A stretch of DNA of 62,798 nt from Phycisphaerae bacterium (lineage in GTDB: Bacteria; Planctomycetota; Phycisphaerae; UBA1845; Fen-1342): the NCBI GenBank assembly GCA_028279405.1, contig JANQNU010000024.1:1-62798 (forward strand). The letters are read 5' to 3'. The notes beneath the pieces are model-generated. The model made no database searches, was not told the DNA's origin, and saw nothing but the letters and a program-made list of their open reading frames with translations. How positions within the stretch are numbered: position 1 is the first letter of the stretch; every line of letters begins with the position of its first letter. Positions 26,473 to 34,197 of this stretch are shown piece by piece. Both the position numbers and the translations under genes were made by a program.

Positions 26473-27455
26473 GGCATCGGCTCCGGTTCCAAACGTACAC
26501 CCAGCGCCAGTAATCGAACGCGCGCCTCATTCGCTGCCAACGACTCCGACCACTCACCTATTATCGTCCGATAATAGAACTCGGCCGCGCTCGGCTGGCC
26601 GGTTTTCTCGTACCATTTCGCGATGTCGAGATCCTTCTGTGCCCGTTGCTCGCGAATCGCGTTTCGTCGTTCGGTCACCGCTTCCCGCTGCGCATAGTCG
26701 GGATAGGTTTCGGCGAAGACCCGGTATCGCTCGTCGGCGTCGATCAAGGCCCGGTCATCAAACTGAATCCCGGGGAACGCTGCAGCGGCTGCCTCCGCAG
26801 ACCGCAGCATCGCATACTGCTTGTATCGCCCGTTGGGATACTGCTGCACCAGGTTCGAATACTCGTCCTGCGCCAGTCCGACGTCGCCGACCTCGAAGAA
26901 ATAGTCGCCTTTGAGCCGTAGCGCATCCTCGGCCAGGCGCGATTGCTGCGCTCGTTCCCAGACCCGGTCGAGGATCTTGATACCGTCGTCATAAGCGGGT
27001 AGCCGTAGCACGCGCCAGACGATGCGCGGTTCGCCGGCCAGGAAGGCACGCGCGACATCCACCTCCCGCCGAAGCGCTTTGCCGAACAGCTCACCCTGCG
27101 TGTTGTCGGCGACCTCCTCGAACAACTCGTAAGCCTTGAAGTAATCGCCTCGCTCGAACTGGGCTTCGCCGAGCAGATAGACACCCTCGAAGTAGCGGGG
27201 ATGGTCCGGATTGTCGGCGATCCAGTCGTCGAGAATTCGGCGGGCTGCTTTGGGCTTGCCCTGAACGAGCAACAGTCGGGCGCGATTCAGTTCCGCTTCC
27301 GGCGTTCCTTCGGCCGGTGGCGTTTGCACGACCCACTCTTCGGCGGTGGGATCCAGGACCTCGCGTTCGCGATAAATCTCTTCCTGTGTCAACGGAGCGG
27401 CGGCGCTCGCCAACACGCATACCGACAGTTGAGTGCCCAGGGCTACGATTCTCAT
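26469..27455 (-). CDS. bamD: BamD-like outer-membrane assembly TPR protein
   Basis: Protein of 328 residues with a signal peptide (MRIVALGTQLSVCVLASAAA). It has BamD/tetratricopeptide repeats: KPKAARRILDDWIADNPDHPRYFEGVYLLGEAQFERGDYFKAYELFEEV and AQDEYSNLVQQYPNGRYKQYAMLRSAEAA. No lipobox is visible at the expected place, so it may lack the lipid anchor of E. coli BamD. ATG at 27455 was chosen because TATAAT lies 9 bases upstream and there is no Shine-Dalgarno. Longer frames to 27716 would run through the promoter and a perfect hairpin. Together with lptE and ftsH it forms an outer-membrane biogenesis operon. Confidence 0.78.
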   Translation of the reverse strand: MRIVALGTQLSVCVLASAAAPLTQEEIYREREVLDPTAEEWVVQTPPAEGTPEAELNRARLLLVQGKPKAARRILDDWIADNPDHPRYFEGVYLLGEAQFERGDYFKAYELFEEVADNTQGELFGKALRREVDVARAFLAGEPRIVWRVLRLPAYDDGIKILDRVWERAQQSRLAEDALRLKGDYFFEVGDVGLAQDEYSNLVQQYPNGRYKQYAMLRSAEAAAAAFPGIQFDDRALIDADERYRVFAETYPDYAQREAVTERRNAIREQRAQKDLDIAKWYEKTGQPSAAEFYYRTIIGEWSESLAANEARVRLLALGVRLEPEPMP

Positions 27456-27464
27456 GCGCGGGCG

Positions 27465-27492
27465 ATTATAGCAACCCCCCCGAGCGTCACAA
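27465..27492 (-). promoter_or_regulatory. Sigma-70-type promoter of bamD-lptE-ftsH
   Basis: On the minus strand TTGTGA (27492-27487) and perfect TATAAT (27470-27465) are 16 bases apart. The -10 ends 9 bases before the bamD ATG, so the transcript starts at or within a few bases of the start codon (leaderless). Confidence 0.72.
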
Positions 27493-27507
27493 CGGGCAGC
27501 GCAGCCG

Positions 27508-27580
27508 GTCCCCCACCCTTCTAGGGTGGGGGACGCGTTTCGGGCAGCAGTCAATGTGTCCCCCAGATAGAACCCGTTGG
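27508..27580. repeat. Intergenic mosaic repeat with perfect 12-bp hairpin
   Basis: GTCCCCCACCCT (27508-27519) and AGGGTGGGGGAC (27523-27534) form a perfect 12-bp stem with loop TCT. The following GCGTTTCG...TCAATG.GTCCCCCAG..AGAACCC recurs at about 58690-58735. It sits just upstream of the bamD promoter. Confidence 0.75.
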
Positions 27581-27595
27581 CACCCTTACCTGCGA

Positions 27596-27994
27596 TCAGG
27601 TGGTGGCGTGCGCAACCGGTCGGGCTTCCGTCGCCGCGAGACGCGCGCCGATCACCGTCATCGGTAGTAGCAGCGCGAGAAAGGGCAGGTGATACCAGAG
27701 CGGGAGGGTCGTCCAAAGGCTCGCCTGCACGCCGACGCCGACGATCAGCAGGATCCCCCCAAGAGCCAAGCTGACAGGTTTCCAGGCCCGACGGGCAATG
27801 GTGGCGGCCAACGCCCCCGCGACCAATGAACAGATCACGCTCGCGACCAGTACCACGATCAGGGCCCCGTCAGCGATCGAGCCGTCCTCCAAAAACGCGT
27901 TCGGCGCGACACGCTGCGCCACCTGACCCACTGCCAGCCAAAGAACGCTCCATGTCGCGAATCCCGCGACAACTGCCATACTGTTCCGCATCAT
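27596..27994 (-). CDS. Small integral membrane protein
   Basis: Protein of 132 residues with about four membrane helices (residues 5-25, 42-64, 73-92, 95-115), short loops and a hydrophilic tail. ATG at 27994 has GGAGAG about eight bases upstream. It is followed by no partner gene on its strand except through a repeat. The upstream ArsR-SRPBCC operon points the same way, with a gap of 72 bp, so it could be its third gene; this is plausible but unproven. Function unknown. Confidence 0.7.
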   Translation of the reverse strand: MMRNSMAVVAGFATWSVLWLAVGQVAQRVAPNAFLEDGSIADGALIVVLVASVICSLVAGALAATIARRAWKPVSLALGGILLIVGVGVQASLWTTLPLWYHLPFLALLLPMTVIGARLAATEARPVAHATT

Positions 27995-28066
27995 CGCAAT
28001 TCTCTCCGTTCCCTGATGTAGGTTCCAATTCGAGCCGACGAGTGCCGCCCAGCACTCCAGATCGGC

Positions 28067-28579
28067 TTACGGCCAGTGTTCAGACCGGCAGCGCTTCGGC
28101 GTCAACGGCGTCATGAGCTTCATTAGGGTGTAGATCATCCGTGTTCCGATCGGCGGTCGGCCGCGTTCGACGATCGCCTTCAGCGTCTTGATGATCATCT
28201 TGCCGCCGCTGCCAAGCTGCTTGGCGGTCTTGGTGCCGACCGGAATGTCCTCAGCGATCAGCGTGAAATCGACACCGCCGCCCGCAGCCTCCCGAAGTTC
28301 GTAGATCATCCGGCACGGCGGATCGTCGAAGTTCGTGAACCGGAACGTGTGGACGAATCGCCGCGGCGGGTCATACTCGAGAATCTCGCCGACAACACCC
28401 GTGTACTTGCCGTCCGCCGTTCGCATTCGCAGCTTGCCACCGGGCGCGAAACGATCGACCTCCATCCGCATGTTGAAGAACGCCTGATTGAGCCCGTCCG
28501 TACGGACGATCTCCGCCCAGACCGCGTCGATCGACCCCTTGATGTGAATGTTGAAGACCGCCCGCTCACGATCCACCAT
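28067..28579 (-). CDS. SRPBCC/AHSA1-family protein
   Basis: Protein of 170 residues with the START/Bet v1-like fold pattern: ERAVFNIHIKGSIDAVWAEI, GEILEYDPPRRFVHTFRF and VDFTLIAEDIPVGTKTAKQLGSGG. It probably binds a hydrophobic ligand; no catalytic residue is known for the family. ATG at 28579 has GAGAGGACG before it. It overlaps the ArsR-type gene upstream by 14 bp, so translation is coupled. Together they form the second ArsR-SRPBCC module of this window. Confidence 0.85.
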   Translation of the reverse strand: MVDRERAVFNIHIKGSIDAVWAEIVRTDGLNQAFFNMRMEVDRFAPGGKLRMRTADGKYTGVVGEILEYDPPRRFVHTFRFTNFDDPPCRMIYELREAAGGGVDFTLIAEDIPVGTKTAKQLGSGGKMIIKTLKAIVERGRPPIGTRMIYTLMKLMTPLTPKRCRSEHWP

Positions 28580-28904
28580 CGTCCTCTCCCTGCTGTTCGA
28601 CGCGGTACTTGATGCGCGTCAGTTCCTTCGCCCACAGCGCGCTGTACTCACTCGTCCAGCGGTCGTAGATCATCTGGATCGGGACCGTGTTGTGATACAG
28701 CCGCCGCACCCGTCCGTGCTTCTCTGACGTGATCAGCTTGGCCTGCTCCAGAATTCGCAGGTGCTTCATCACCGCAATGCGGCTCATGTCAAAAAACGCA
28801 CAGACATCGTTCACGTTGCAGCCCGGCCGATCCTTGACGATGTCGAGAATCCGCCGACGGCTCTTGTTCCCTAATGCCTGAAAGACAGCGTCGAAGTCTT
28901 CCAT
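28566..28904 (-). CDS. ArsR-like winged-helix regulator
   Basis: Protein of 112 residues: AVFQALGNKSRRRILDIV, then VNDVCAFFDMSRIAVMKHLRILEQAKLITSEKHGRVRRLYH. That is the ArsR winged helix with a recognition helix in SRIAVMKHLRIL. No metal-binding Cys pair is present. A perfect palindrome (28905-28924) touches the start codon, and no Shine-Dalgarno exists. The downstream SRPBCC gene overlaps it and is the presumed target. It differs in sequence from the ArsR gene at 20956 but shares the gene order and operator placement. Confidence 0.88.
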   Translation of the reverse strand: MEDFDAVFQALGNKSRRRILDIVKDRPGCNVNDVCAFFDMSRIAVMKHLRILEQAKLITSEKHGRVRRLYHNTVPIQMIYDRWTSEYSALWAKELTRIKYRVEQQGEDDGGS

Positions 28905-28924
28905 ATGTAACCAAAAGGTTACAT
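28905..28924 (-). promoter_or_regulatory. Palindromic operator before the ArsR-SRPBCC pair
   Basis: ATGTAACC (28905-28912) and GGTTACAT (28917-28924) are a perfect 8-bp inverted repeat with AAAA between. It directly adjoins the ATG at 28904. Possible promoter elements on the minus strand are TTGATC and TAACCT 17 bases apart, with the -10 inside the palindrome. Confidence 0.75.
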
Positions 28925-29024
28925 GATTCGAGGACGAAGATCAAGCTTTTTTTCGGTGCTGCTCCAATGAACGCGGGTGTGTTCCCGCGCGCCGGGGGCC
29001 CCGGCAGGTTGTGGGATCAGGGTA

Positions 29025-29110
29025 GGCGGGCGCCTCGTCCGCCATTGACCGCTCGCTTGCGCTCGCGGCTCGCATCAGCGTCATTGGCGGACGGGTGGCA
29101 CTGGCGGCTT
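29025..29110. repeat. Intergenic mosaic repeat
   Basis: 29025-29074 matches the roughly 50-base unit at 16556 and 58513 (GGCGGGCG.CTCGTCCGCCATTGACCGCTCGC). Right beside it CACTGGCGG and CCGCCAGTG (about 29099-29117) form a hairpin. The rest of 28925-29202 shows no gene. Confidence 0.7.
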
Positions 29111-29202
29111 GTCCGCCAGTGTTGGGAACCTTGGGCGGATCATCATGAGCTCCCCGAGCCCGACCGAGGAGCGTCGGTGCTGTGACGACGTGCCGGTACC
29201 GC

Positions 29203-29208
29203 TACACT
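29203..29208 (+). promoter_or_regulatory. -10 box for a probably leaderless acpS
   Basis: TACACT (4/6 to TATAAT) ends 7 bases before the ATG at 29216. No Shine-Dalgarno lies between. No good -35 is visible. Confidence 0.45.
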
Positions 29209-29215
29209 ACCCTCC

Positions 29216-29599
29216 ATGAACGTTGTCGCGCACGGCATCGATATCGCGGAGGTTGCCCGCATCCACAAGGTCTGGAGCGACCACGCGGACCGGTTTCTGG
29301 ATCGGGTCTATACCGCGGAAGAGCAGCGGTATTGTCTCGATTGTCGGACGCCGGAGGTTCGGCTTGCGGGTCGCTTTGCCGCGAAGGAGGCGATCCTCAA
29401 GACGCTCGGTACGGGCTGGCGCGGCGGCATCGAATGGACGGATATGGAGATCCTGCCCGATCCGCTCGGGCGCCCCGTGGTCGGACTCGCAAACCAGACG
29501 GCGGCGCTGGCCCAGCGCCTCGGGATTCGACAGATCCTGCTCTCGATCTCGCACGCCGGCGGCTTCGCCACCGCTTCGGCGATCGGGCTCGGCGACTGA
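29216..29599 (+). CDS. acpS: Holo-[acyl-carrier-protein] synthase
   Basis: Transfers the 4'-phosphopantetheine arm from CoA to acyl carrier proteins. The 127-residue protein has Asp9 in HGIDIAEV and Glu58 in GRFAAKEAILKTLGTG, the two Mg-binding residues of AcpS. It ends with the ISHAGGFATASAIGL motif. Length and order are normal. It stands alone in the window. No Shine-Dalgarno precedes the ATG; a TACACT -10 box lies 7 bases upstream, so it may be translated from a leaderless message. Confidence 0.93.
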   Translation: MNVVAHGIDIAEVARIHKVWSDHADRFLDRVYTAEEQRYCLDCRTPEVRLAGRFAAKEAILKTLGTGWRGGIEWTDMEILPDPLGRPVVGLANQTAALAQRLGIRQILLSISHAGGFATASAIGLGD

Positions 29600-29654
29600 C
29601 CCCACGGTCCGTTGCGACGGCCGGCGCCACCCACGATTACAAAATACGCGCCAC

Positions 29655-29680
29655 ACCGACCCGTGACGCCACGTGTCGGT
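29655..29680. terminator. Hairpin between convergent genes, no U-run
   Basis: ACCGACCCGTG (29655-29665) pairs with CACGTGTCGGT (29670-29680), one mismatch, loop ACGC. It lies between acpS and the convergent di-heme gene. Neither side has a T-run, so it may stabilise 3' ends rather than terminate. Confidence 0.4.
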
Positions 29681-29720
29681 ATGGCGCGCAACCCCCCGCG
29701 CACTTGCTGTTAACGAATCG

Positions 29721-31241
29721 CTACTCGCGTGGCTTCTGATTGGCCGCCGGATCGGAGGTGAACAGGACCTCGCCGACCGGTGCGACTACGAGCGAGTTGA
29801 GGAACGCGAGCACGTCGCTCTTCTCATCGTCGGTGAGCGCCGCATATGCATCGCGCGAGGCTTGGCTGTCGCCGCCGTGCCGCAGAATCGCGTCTTCGAT
29901 GGTCGGAGAGCTGCCGTCGTGCCACCACGGCCCGGTGTCGCGCCCGCCCCACAGTTCGGTGGTCATCATCATTTCTTTGGCGATGGCCGGCAGGCTCTCG
30001 TCGATCAGTTCGGCGACGGCACCGTCCTCGTAGTTCGGCTTGCTCAGGTCGACCGGCTGATCGAGTGGTTCGTGCGCCTCCTCGCCGAGGTCATGTCGCT
30101 TCAGGTCGCCCCAGAGCGGAACCATCACCGAGCCATCGGCTTCTGCAACCAGCCGTCCGGCCCCGAGCAACTCGACATCGAGCAGATCGATGCTGGTGGT
30201 CACGCCTCGCGAACTTGTGTAGCTCCACGTGGGGTCGCTCAGTCGCAGCGCCGAGATGTGGCACTCGGTGCAACCGATCGTGTCCATGAGGTCTCGTCCG
30301 CGCATCACCCGCGCGCGGTCCTGGTCCACTTCCTGGGGAACAGGCAAGCAGACCTGGAAGACGGTCATCGCGGTCAGCTCGCCCTCGCTCAGTTCGAAGA
30401 CTACGCCGTCCTCGTCCTGGTCCCAGGTCTCGGCGTTGCGGCTGGCATCCATGATCCTGAGTAGTTCGGTCGATTGGATGCCGTGGTGCCGATTGAGCGC
30501 GCCGCGCGTGAAGATGCGGATCGTCGCCTCGTGTCCCTTGGCGTGGAACGGGCGGACGCGCAGATCGCGATCGATGCCTTCGACGCCCGAGGTATCGACG
30601 CTGCCGTTGGGATTCGCCGTGATCTGGCCATAGTTGATGCCCTTGGCCGTGAGCATGCGGGTGACAGCCTGCCCGCTGGATTGTGCTTCGGCGATCGCGG
30701 CGTCGCGGATCCCCTGAAGCGCGAGGCTGATTTCCTTCGCGAGCAGCTCGAGCAGCACCAGGCCGTGTACGGCGGGCGTGCTACGCTCGTTCGACCCGTC
30801 GATCGTGGGATTGTTCGGATTGTCAAGGTTGACCAGCACGTTTGCGGCATTGTTGCCCCAGCCGAGGAGCAGCCCGTTCCCGGCCCCGTGGCAGCTCTGA
30901 CACGACGTCGAGTCCACGAGCGTGAGTCGGTTGATGTTTGGCGCCGAGCGGTCGTTGAGTGCGTTTCCGAACCCGTCCGCAAGCCCCCAATTCCGGATCG
31001 CCAGATTGCGGCCCGCGTAGATGAGCTCCGAGATCGACAGATCACCGTCGTCGATCGACTTCTGCGTGAGCCGTGCGCGCGTCGGTTCGACGGTGGTGTC
31101 CGGCGGCGGGAACAACCCCGGACAGCCGGCGATCGCGACCGTCGTCAGCGCCAGAGCGCAAACCCCAATATGGCGCACACCCGTGCCACCTCGGGCCGCA
31201 CGGTTTACACAACTCCCCCGATGCTTTCGTTGGCTCGCCAT
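29721..31241 (-). CDS. Di-heme cytochrome c-type lipoprotein (DHOR/thiol-oxidoreductase-like)
   Basis: Protein of 506 residues. The signal peptide ends at IAGC (Cys40), a predicted lipoprotein. Two CxxCH heme sites are visible: CQSCH (114-118) and CTECH (324-328). Sequence between them includes DLRVRPFHAKGHEATIRIFTRGALNRHHGIQ, which fits the di-heme oxidoreductase family with its 'PF..KG...TIR.FT..A...H.GIQ' pattern. ATG at 31241 follows AAGGAGAGAGAGAAA, a clear ribosome binding site. It probably moves electrons at the outer side of the cytoplasmic membrane. It is divergent from rtcB (245 bp). Substrate unknown. Confidence 0.85.
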   Translation of the reverse strand: MASQRKHRGSCVNRAARGGTGVRHIGVCALALTTVAIAGCPGLFPPPDTTVEPTRARLTQKSIDDGDLSISELIYAGRNLAIRNWGLADGFGNALNDRSAPNINRLTLVDSTSCQSCHGAGNGLLLGWGNNAANVLVNLDNPNNPTIDGSNERSTPAVHGLVLLELLAKEISLALQGIRDAAIAEAQSSGQAVTRMLTAKGINYGQITANPNGSVDTSGVEGIDRDLRVRPFHAKGHEATIRIFTRGALNRHHGIQSTELLRIMDASRNAETWDQDEDGVVFELSEGELTAMTVFQVCLPVPQEVDQDRARVMRGRDLMDTIGCTECHISALRLSDPTWSYTSSRGVTTSIDLLDVELLGAGRLVAEADGSVMVPLWGDLKRHDLGEEAHEPLDQPVDLSKPNYEDGAVAELIDESLPAIAKEMMMTTELWGGRDTGPWWHDGSSPTIEDAILRHGGDSQASRDAYAALTDDEKSDVLAFLNSLVVAPVGEVLFTSDPAANQKPRE

Positions 31242-31486
31242 TTTCTCTCTCTCCTTGCAGCAACAGAAATGAGTACGTCGGAAGACACAGCTTACTATCC
31301 GGCATCCGGGCGGGCAATACACTTTCACGCGACCGTGAAAACGCTCCTGTTCGGCGACGACCAACTCGCTACCATAGCGCCGAGCAGCGGGCCGGATCGC
31401 CGCTCGTGGATTTTGCTCGGCGTGCGCGAAGAGCCGCAACCGTCGACGGCAACATCGTTGTGAATGGCAGGGAAGGAAGGTCGATC

Positions 31487-32947
31487 GTGGGCGCTCCGTA
31501 CGAGGGGCCATTGGAACGTGTGGACGATTATCGATGGCGGATCCCGCGCGGATACAAGGCGGGGATGCATGTCGACGGGCTGATCTACGCGGATGCACGG
31601 CTGATCGAGCAGATTCGGAGCGACCGTGCGCCGGAGCAGGTCGCCAACGTCGCCACGCTGCCCGGTATCGTCGGCCACTCGCTGGCGATGCCCGACATCC
31701 ACTGGGGCTACGGCTTTTGTATCGGTGGTGTCGCCGCGACCGATCCCGAACGCGGCGGAGTCATCAGCCCCGGCGGTGTCGGATACGACATCAACTGCGG
31801 CGTGCGACTCATCCGCACCAATATCAAGCAAAAACGCGCCGAAAAGCGCATCAGCCGCCTTATCGACAACCTGTTCGAGAACGTCCCCTGCGGCGTCGGA
31901 CAAGGCGGACGCGTGCGATTCAATAAGTCCGAGCTGCGGGCGCTGATGGAACAAGGGGTCCGGTACGTCATCGACAAGGGTTTCGGCTGGGCCGAGGACG
32001 CCGAGCGCGCCGAGGCCCAGGGGCGCCTCGGCGATCCACGACCGGACTACGTGTCGGACACCGCGCTCGAACGCGGCAGTCGCCAGTGCGGAACGCTCGG
32101 CAGTGGCAATCACTTCCTGGAGGTACAGGTCGTCGAGGAAGTGCACGACGAGGCGGCCGCCGAGACGCTGGGGCTACGGGTCGGCAATCTTGCCGTGATG
32201 ATCCACTCCGGGTCGCGCGGGCTGGGATATCAGGTGTGTGAAGATACCCTCAAGACGCTGCGCGGCGTCCCGGAGAAGTACGGGATCACGTTGCCGGACA
32301 AACAGCTGGCTTGTGCACCAGTGAAATCACCGGAGGGGCAGCACTATCTCGGAGCGATGCGGTCGGCGGCGAACTTCGCCTGGTGCAACCGGCAGATCAT
32401 GACGCATCTGACGCGCGAGTCGTTCGAGCACGTGTTTGGTCGGTCGGCGGAAGAGCTTGGCATGTCGGTGGTCTACGACGTCGCGCACAACATCGCGAAA
32501 CTGGAGACCTACGAGGTGGCCGGTGAGTCCCGTGAGTTGTGCATACACCGGAAGGGCGCGACGCGCGCGTTTCCGGCTGGCCATCCCGAGATTCCGGATG
32601 CCTATCGTGCGATCGGTCAACCGGTGCTCGTGCCCGGGGACATGGGGCGGGCAAGCTATGTGCTCGTCGGCCAGCCAGGCGCGATGCTGCATACGTTCGG
32701 TAGTTGCTGCCACGGTGCGGGCCGCCAGATGTCGCGCAGTGCCGCGATTCGGGCGAGCAAAGGACGTTCGATTAAGAAGGAACTGCTTGGTCGCGGCGTC
32801 TACGCGCGCGCGCGCGGACGAACGGGCCTGGAAGAGGAACAGCCGGATGCCTACAAGGACGTGGTCCAGGTGGTCGACGTTCTGCATCAGGCCGGCATCG
32901 CGCGCAAAGTTGCCCGCCTGCGACCGCTGGGCGTCGTCAAGGGATAG
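31487..32947 (+). CDS. rtcB: RNA-splicing ligase RtcB
   Basis: Joins 2',3'-cyclic-phosphate or 3'-phosphate RNA ends to 5'-OH ends using GTP and Mn2+. The 486-residue protein has the expected motifs: GGVGYDINCG with Mn ligand Cys104, GSGNHFLEVQ, MIHSGSRGLGYQV, and SCCHGAGR with His409, the GMP-accepting histidine. GTG at 31487 was chosen because AAGGAAGG lies 7 bases upstream and the family N-terminus begins shortly after. No archease or RtcR regulator gene is nearby. A 9-bp hairpin follows the stop (33027). Confidence 0.95.
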   Translation: MGAPYEGPLERVDDYRWRIPRGYKAGMHVDGLIYADARLIEQIRSDRAPEQVANVATLPGIVGHSLAMPDIHWGYGFCIGGVAATDPERGGVISPGGVGYDINCGVRLIRTNIKQKRAEKRISRLIDNLFENVPCGVGQGGRVRFNKSELRALMEQGVRYVIDKGFGWAEDAERAEAQGRLGDPRPDYVSDTALERGSRQCGTLGSGNHFLEVQVVEEVHDEAAAETLGLRVGNLAVMIHSGSRGLGYQVCEDTLKTLRGVPEKYGITLPDKQLACAPVKSPEGQHYLGAMRSAANFAWCNRQIMTHLTRESFEHVFGRSAEELGMSVVYDVAHNIAKLETYEVAGESRELCIHRKGATRAFPAGHPEIPDAYRAIGQPVLVPGDMGRASYVLVGQPGAMLHTFGSCCHGAGRQMSRSAAIRASKGRSIKKELLGRGVYARARGRTGLEEEQPDAYKDVVQVVDVLHQAGIARKVARLRPLGVVKG

Positions 32948-33558
32948 GTCGGCTTGTGAACGAGTACAGTGATCAAGCGAGGTAGTGTCCGGCGGGAACG
33001 CCTCGGAGGAAACTTGGACGTCGGTGAGCGCACGATCCGTCGTGCGCTAACCGTGCCTCCTCGATTGCCGAGCCTCCAGGTATTTGCCTGTAGCCCTGCA
33101 CGGGGGCTCGATTTCGACGTCCGCACATCCTTGTGCCGCTCAAGCCCCATTGCGCTGCGGCGCGTCGCCTGTTGAGCGCTTCGGCGACGTGCGTTCGGGG
33201 CTGATTTTCAGGTTATTCGCCGGGGAGGCGGTCGCGGCGGACAGCGGCCGCGACGCGCGCCTCCCGGCAAGGGAGTGAGGTGTGGCGCACTCACGCTCCC
33301 AAGGATGTACGCCGTGCCATCGCCGCTGCAGTGCGGCAACCGTAGCCCCACGCTCGGTGGTCACTCGCTATCGACCGCCGATCGTCCCGAACAAGGCCAA
33401 CTGGCCGATGATGACACACGCACATACGAGAATCTCCTAACGCGAATATGGAAGAACGGTCATAACCCGGACCGGATGGCCCGAGACGGTATGACATGTT
33501 GTCCGTCAGGGAGATCACGAGCCCGCGCGCACTGAAGCTCAGTTTTGGGCCATATTTT
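32948..33558. other. Long intergenic region with strong hairpins
   Basis: Between rtcB and the sigma factor gene I find no convincing gene. Two strong structures occur. 33027-33048 is described separately. Around 33224-33270 GGAGGCG...GTCGCGGC pairs with GCCGCGAC...CGCCTCC, with a small bulge. Short open frames here do not look coding. Confidence 0.5.
33027..33048 (+). terminator. Perfect hairpin downstream of rtcB, no U-run
   Basis: AGCGCACGA (33027-33035) and TCGTGCGCT (33040-33048) make a perfect 9-bp stem with a TCCG tetraloop, 80 bases after the stop. There is no T-run. Confidence 0.45.
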
Positions 33559-33586
33559 TTGAAGAAATTCGCGACGGCTGTATGAT
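33559..33586 (+). promoter_or_regulatory. Sigma-70-type promoter of the sigma factor/kinase operon
   Basis: TTGAAG (33559-33564) and TATGAT (33581-33586) are 16 bases apart. The predicted start near 33593 gives a leader of about 29 nt with a GAGGA ribosome binding site. Confidence 0.7.
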
Positions 33587-33621
33587 AGGCGGCGTCGGGA
33601 CAGGCGTTTTGAGGACACGAC

Positions 33622-34197
33622 ATGGGTGGCGGGCGAAACGTCCAGGTCACGCAGCTTCTTGAGAAGCTGTCCGACGGAGACGATTCTGCGGCAGATCAAT
33701 TACTCCCGCTGGTCTACGAGGACCTGCGGGGTCTAGCGGACGGTTACTTTCGATTCGACCGCGGCGGCCACACGTTGCAGCCGACCGCGCTCGTGCATGA
33801 AGCATTCGTCAAGCTCGTCCAATCGAGCAGCAGCTGGAAGAGTCGGGCGCATTTTTTCGCCGTCGCGGCGACCGCGATGCGGCAGATCATGATCGATCAT
33901 GCGCGGCGCAAGCGAACCGAAAAGCATGGTGGCGGGCTCGAGCGGGTCACGCTCGACAACTTGATTACGCCCAACGGCGAAAAAGATGTTGACATCGTCG
34001 CCCTCGACGAGATCCTGGCGGAATTGGCTCGGCTTGATCCGCGGCAATACCGCATTGTCGAGATGCGTTTCTTCGGCGGCCTGACGGAAGAGGAGGTCGC
34101 AACAATTCTGGGTGTTTCTCGCACCACCGTGCAGTCGGAATGGCGGGCCGCGAAGGCGTGGCTCAGCAAGGAACTCAGAAAAGCGGAGTCGCAATGA
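33622..34197 (+). CDS. ECF-type RNA polymerase sigma factor (TIGR02999-like)
   Basis: Protein of 191 residues: region 2 (LLPLVYEDLRGLADGYFRF...TLQPTALVHEAFVKLVQ, HFFAVAATAMRQIMIDHARRK) and region 4 (LDPRQYRIVEMRFFGGLTEEEVATILGVSRTTVQSEWRAAKAWL). The pattern matches the TIGR02999/ECF-SigK-type group, which is expanded in planctomycetes and almost always sits beside a Ser/Thr kinase. Its ATGA stop overlaps the kinase start by 4 bp, so the two are translationally coupled. The kinase is presumably the regulator or partner that releases or activates it. No classical anti-sigma gene is visible. Confidence 0.93.
   Translation: MGGGRNVQVTQLLEKLSDGDDSAADQLLPLVYEDLRGLADGYFRFDRGGHTLQPTALVHEAFVKLVQSSSSWKSRAHFFAVAATAMRQIMIDHARRKRTEKHGGGLERVTLDNLITPNGEKDVDIVALDEILAELARLDPRQYRIVEMRFFGGLTEEEVATILGVSRTTVQSEWRAAKAWLSKELRKAESQ

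Noticed and set aside
32948-33621. Several 60-120-residue open frames between rtcB and the sigma gene
   Set aside because: No ribosome binding sites, conflicting frames, and strong hairpins; none resembles a known family.
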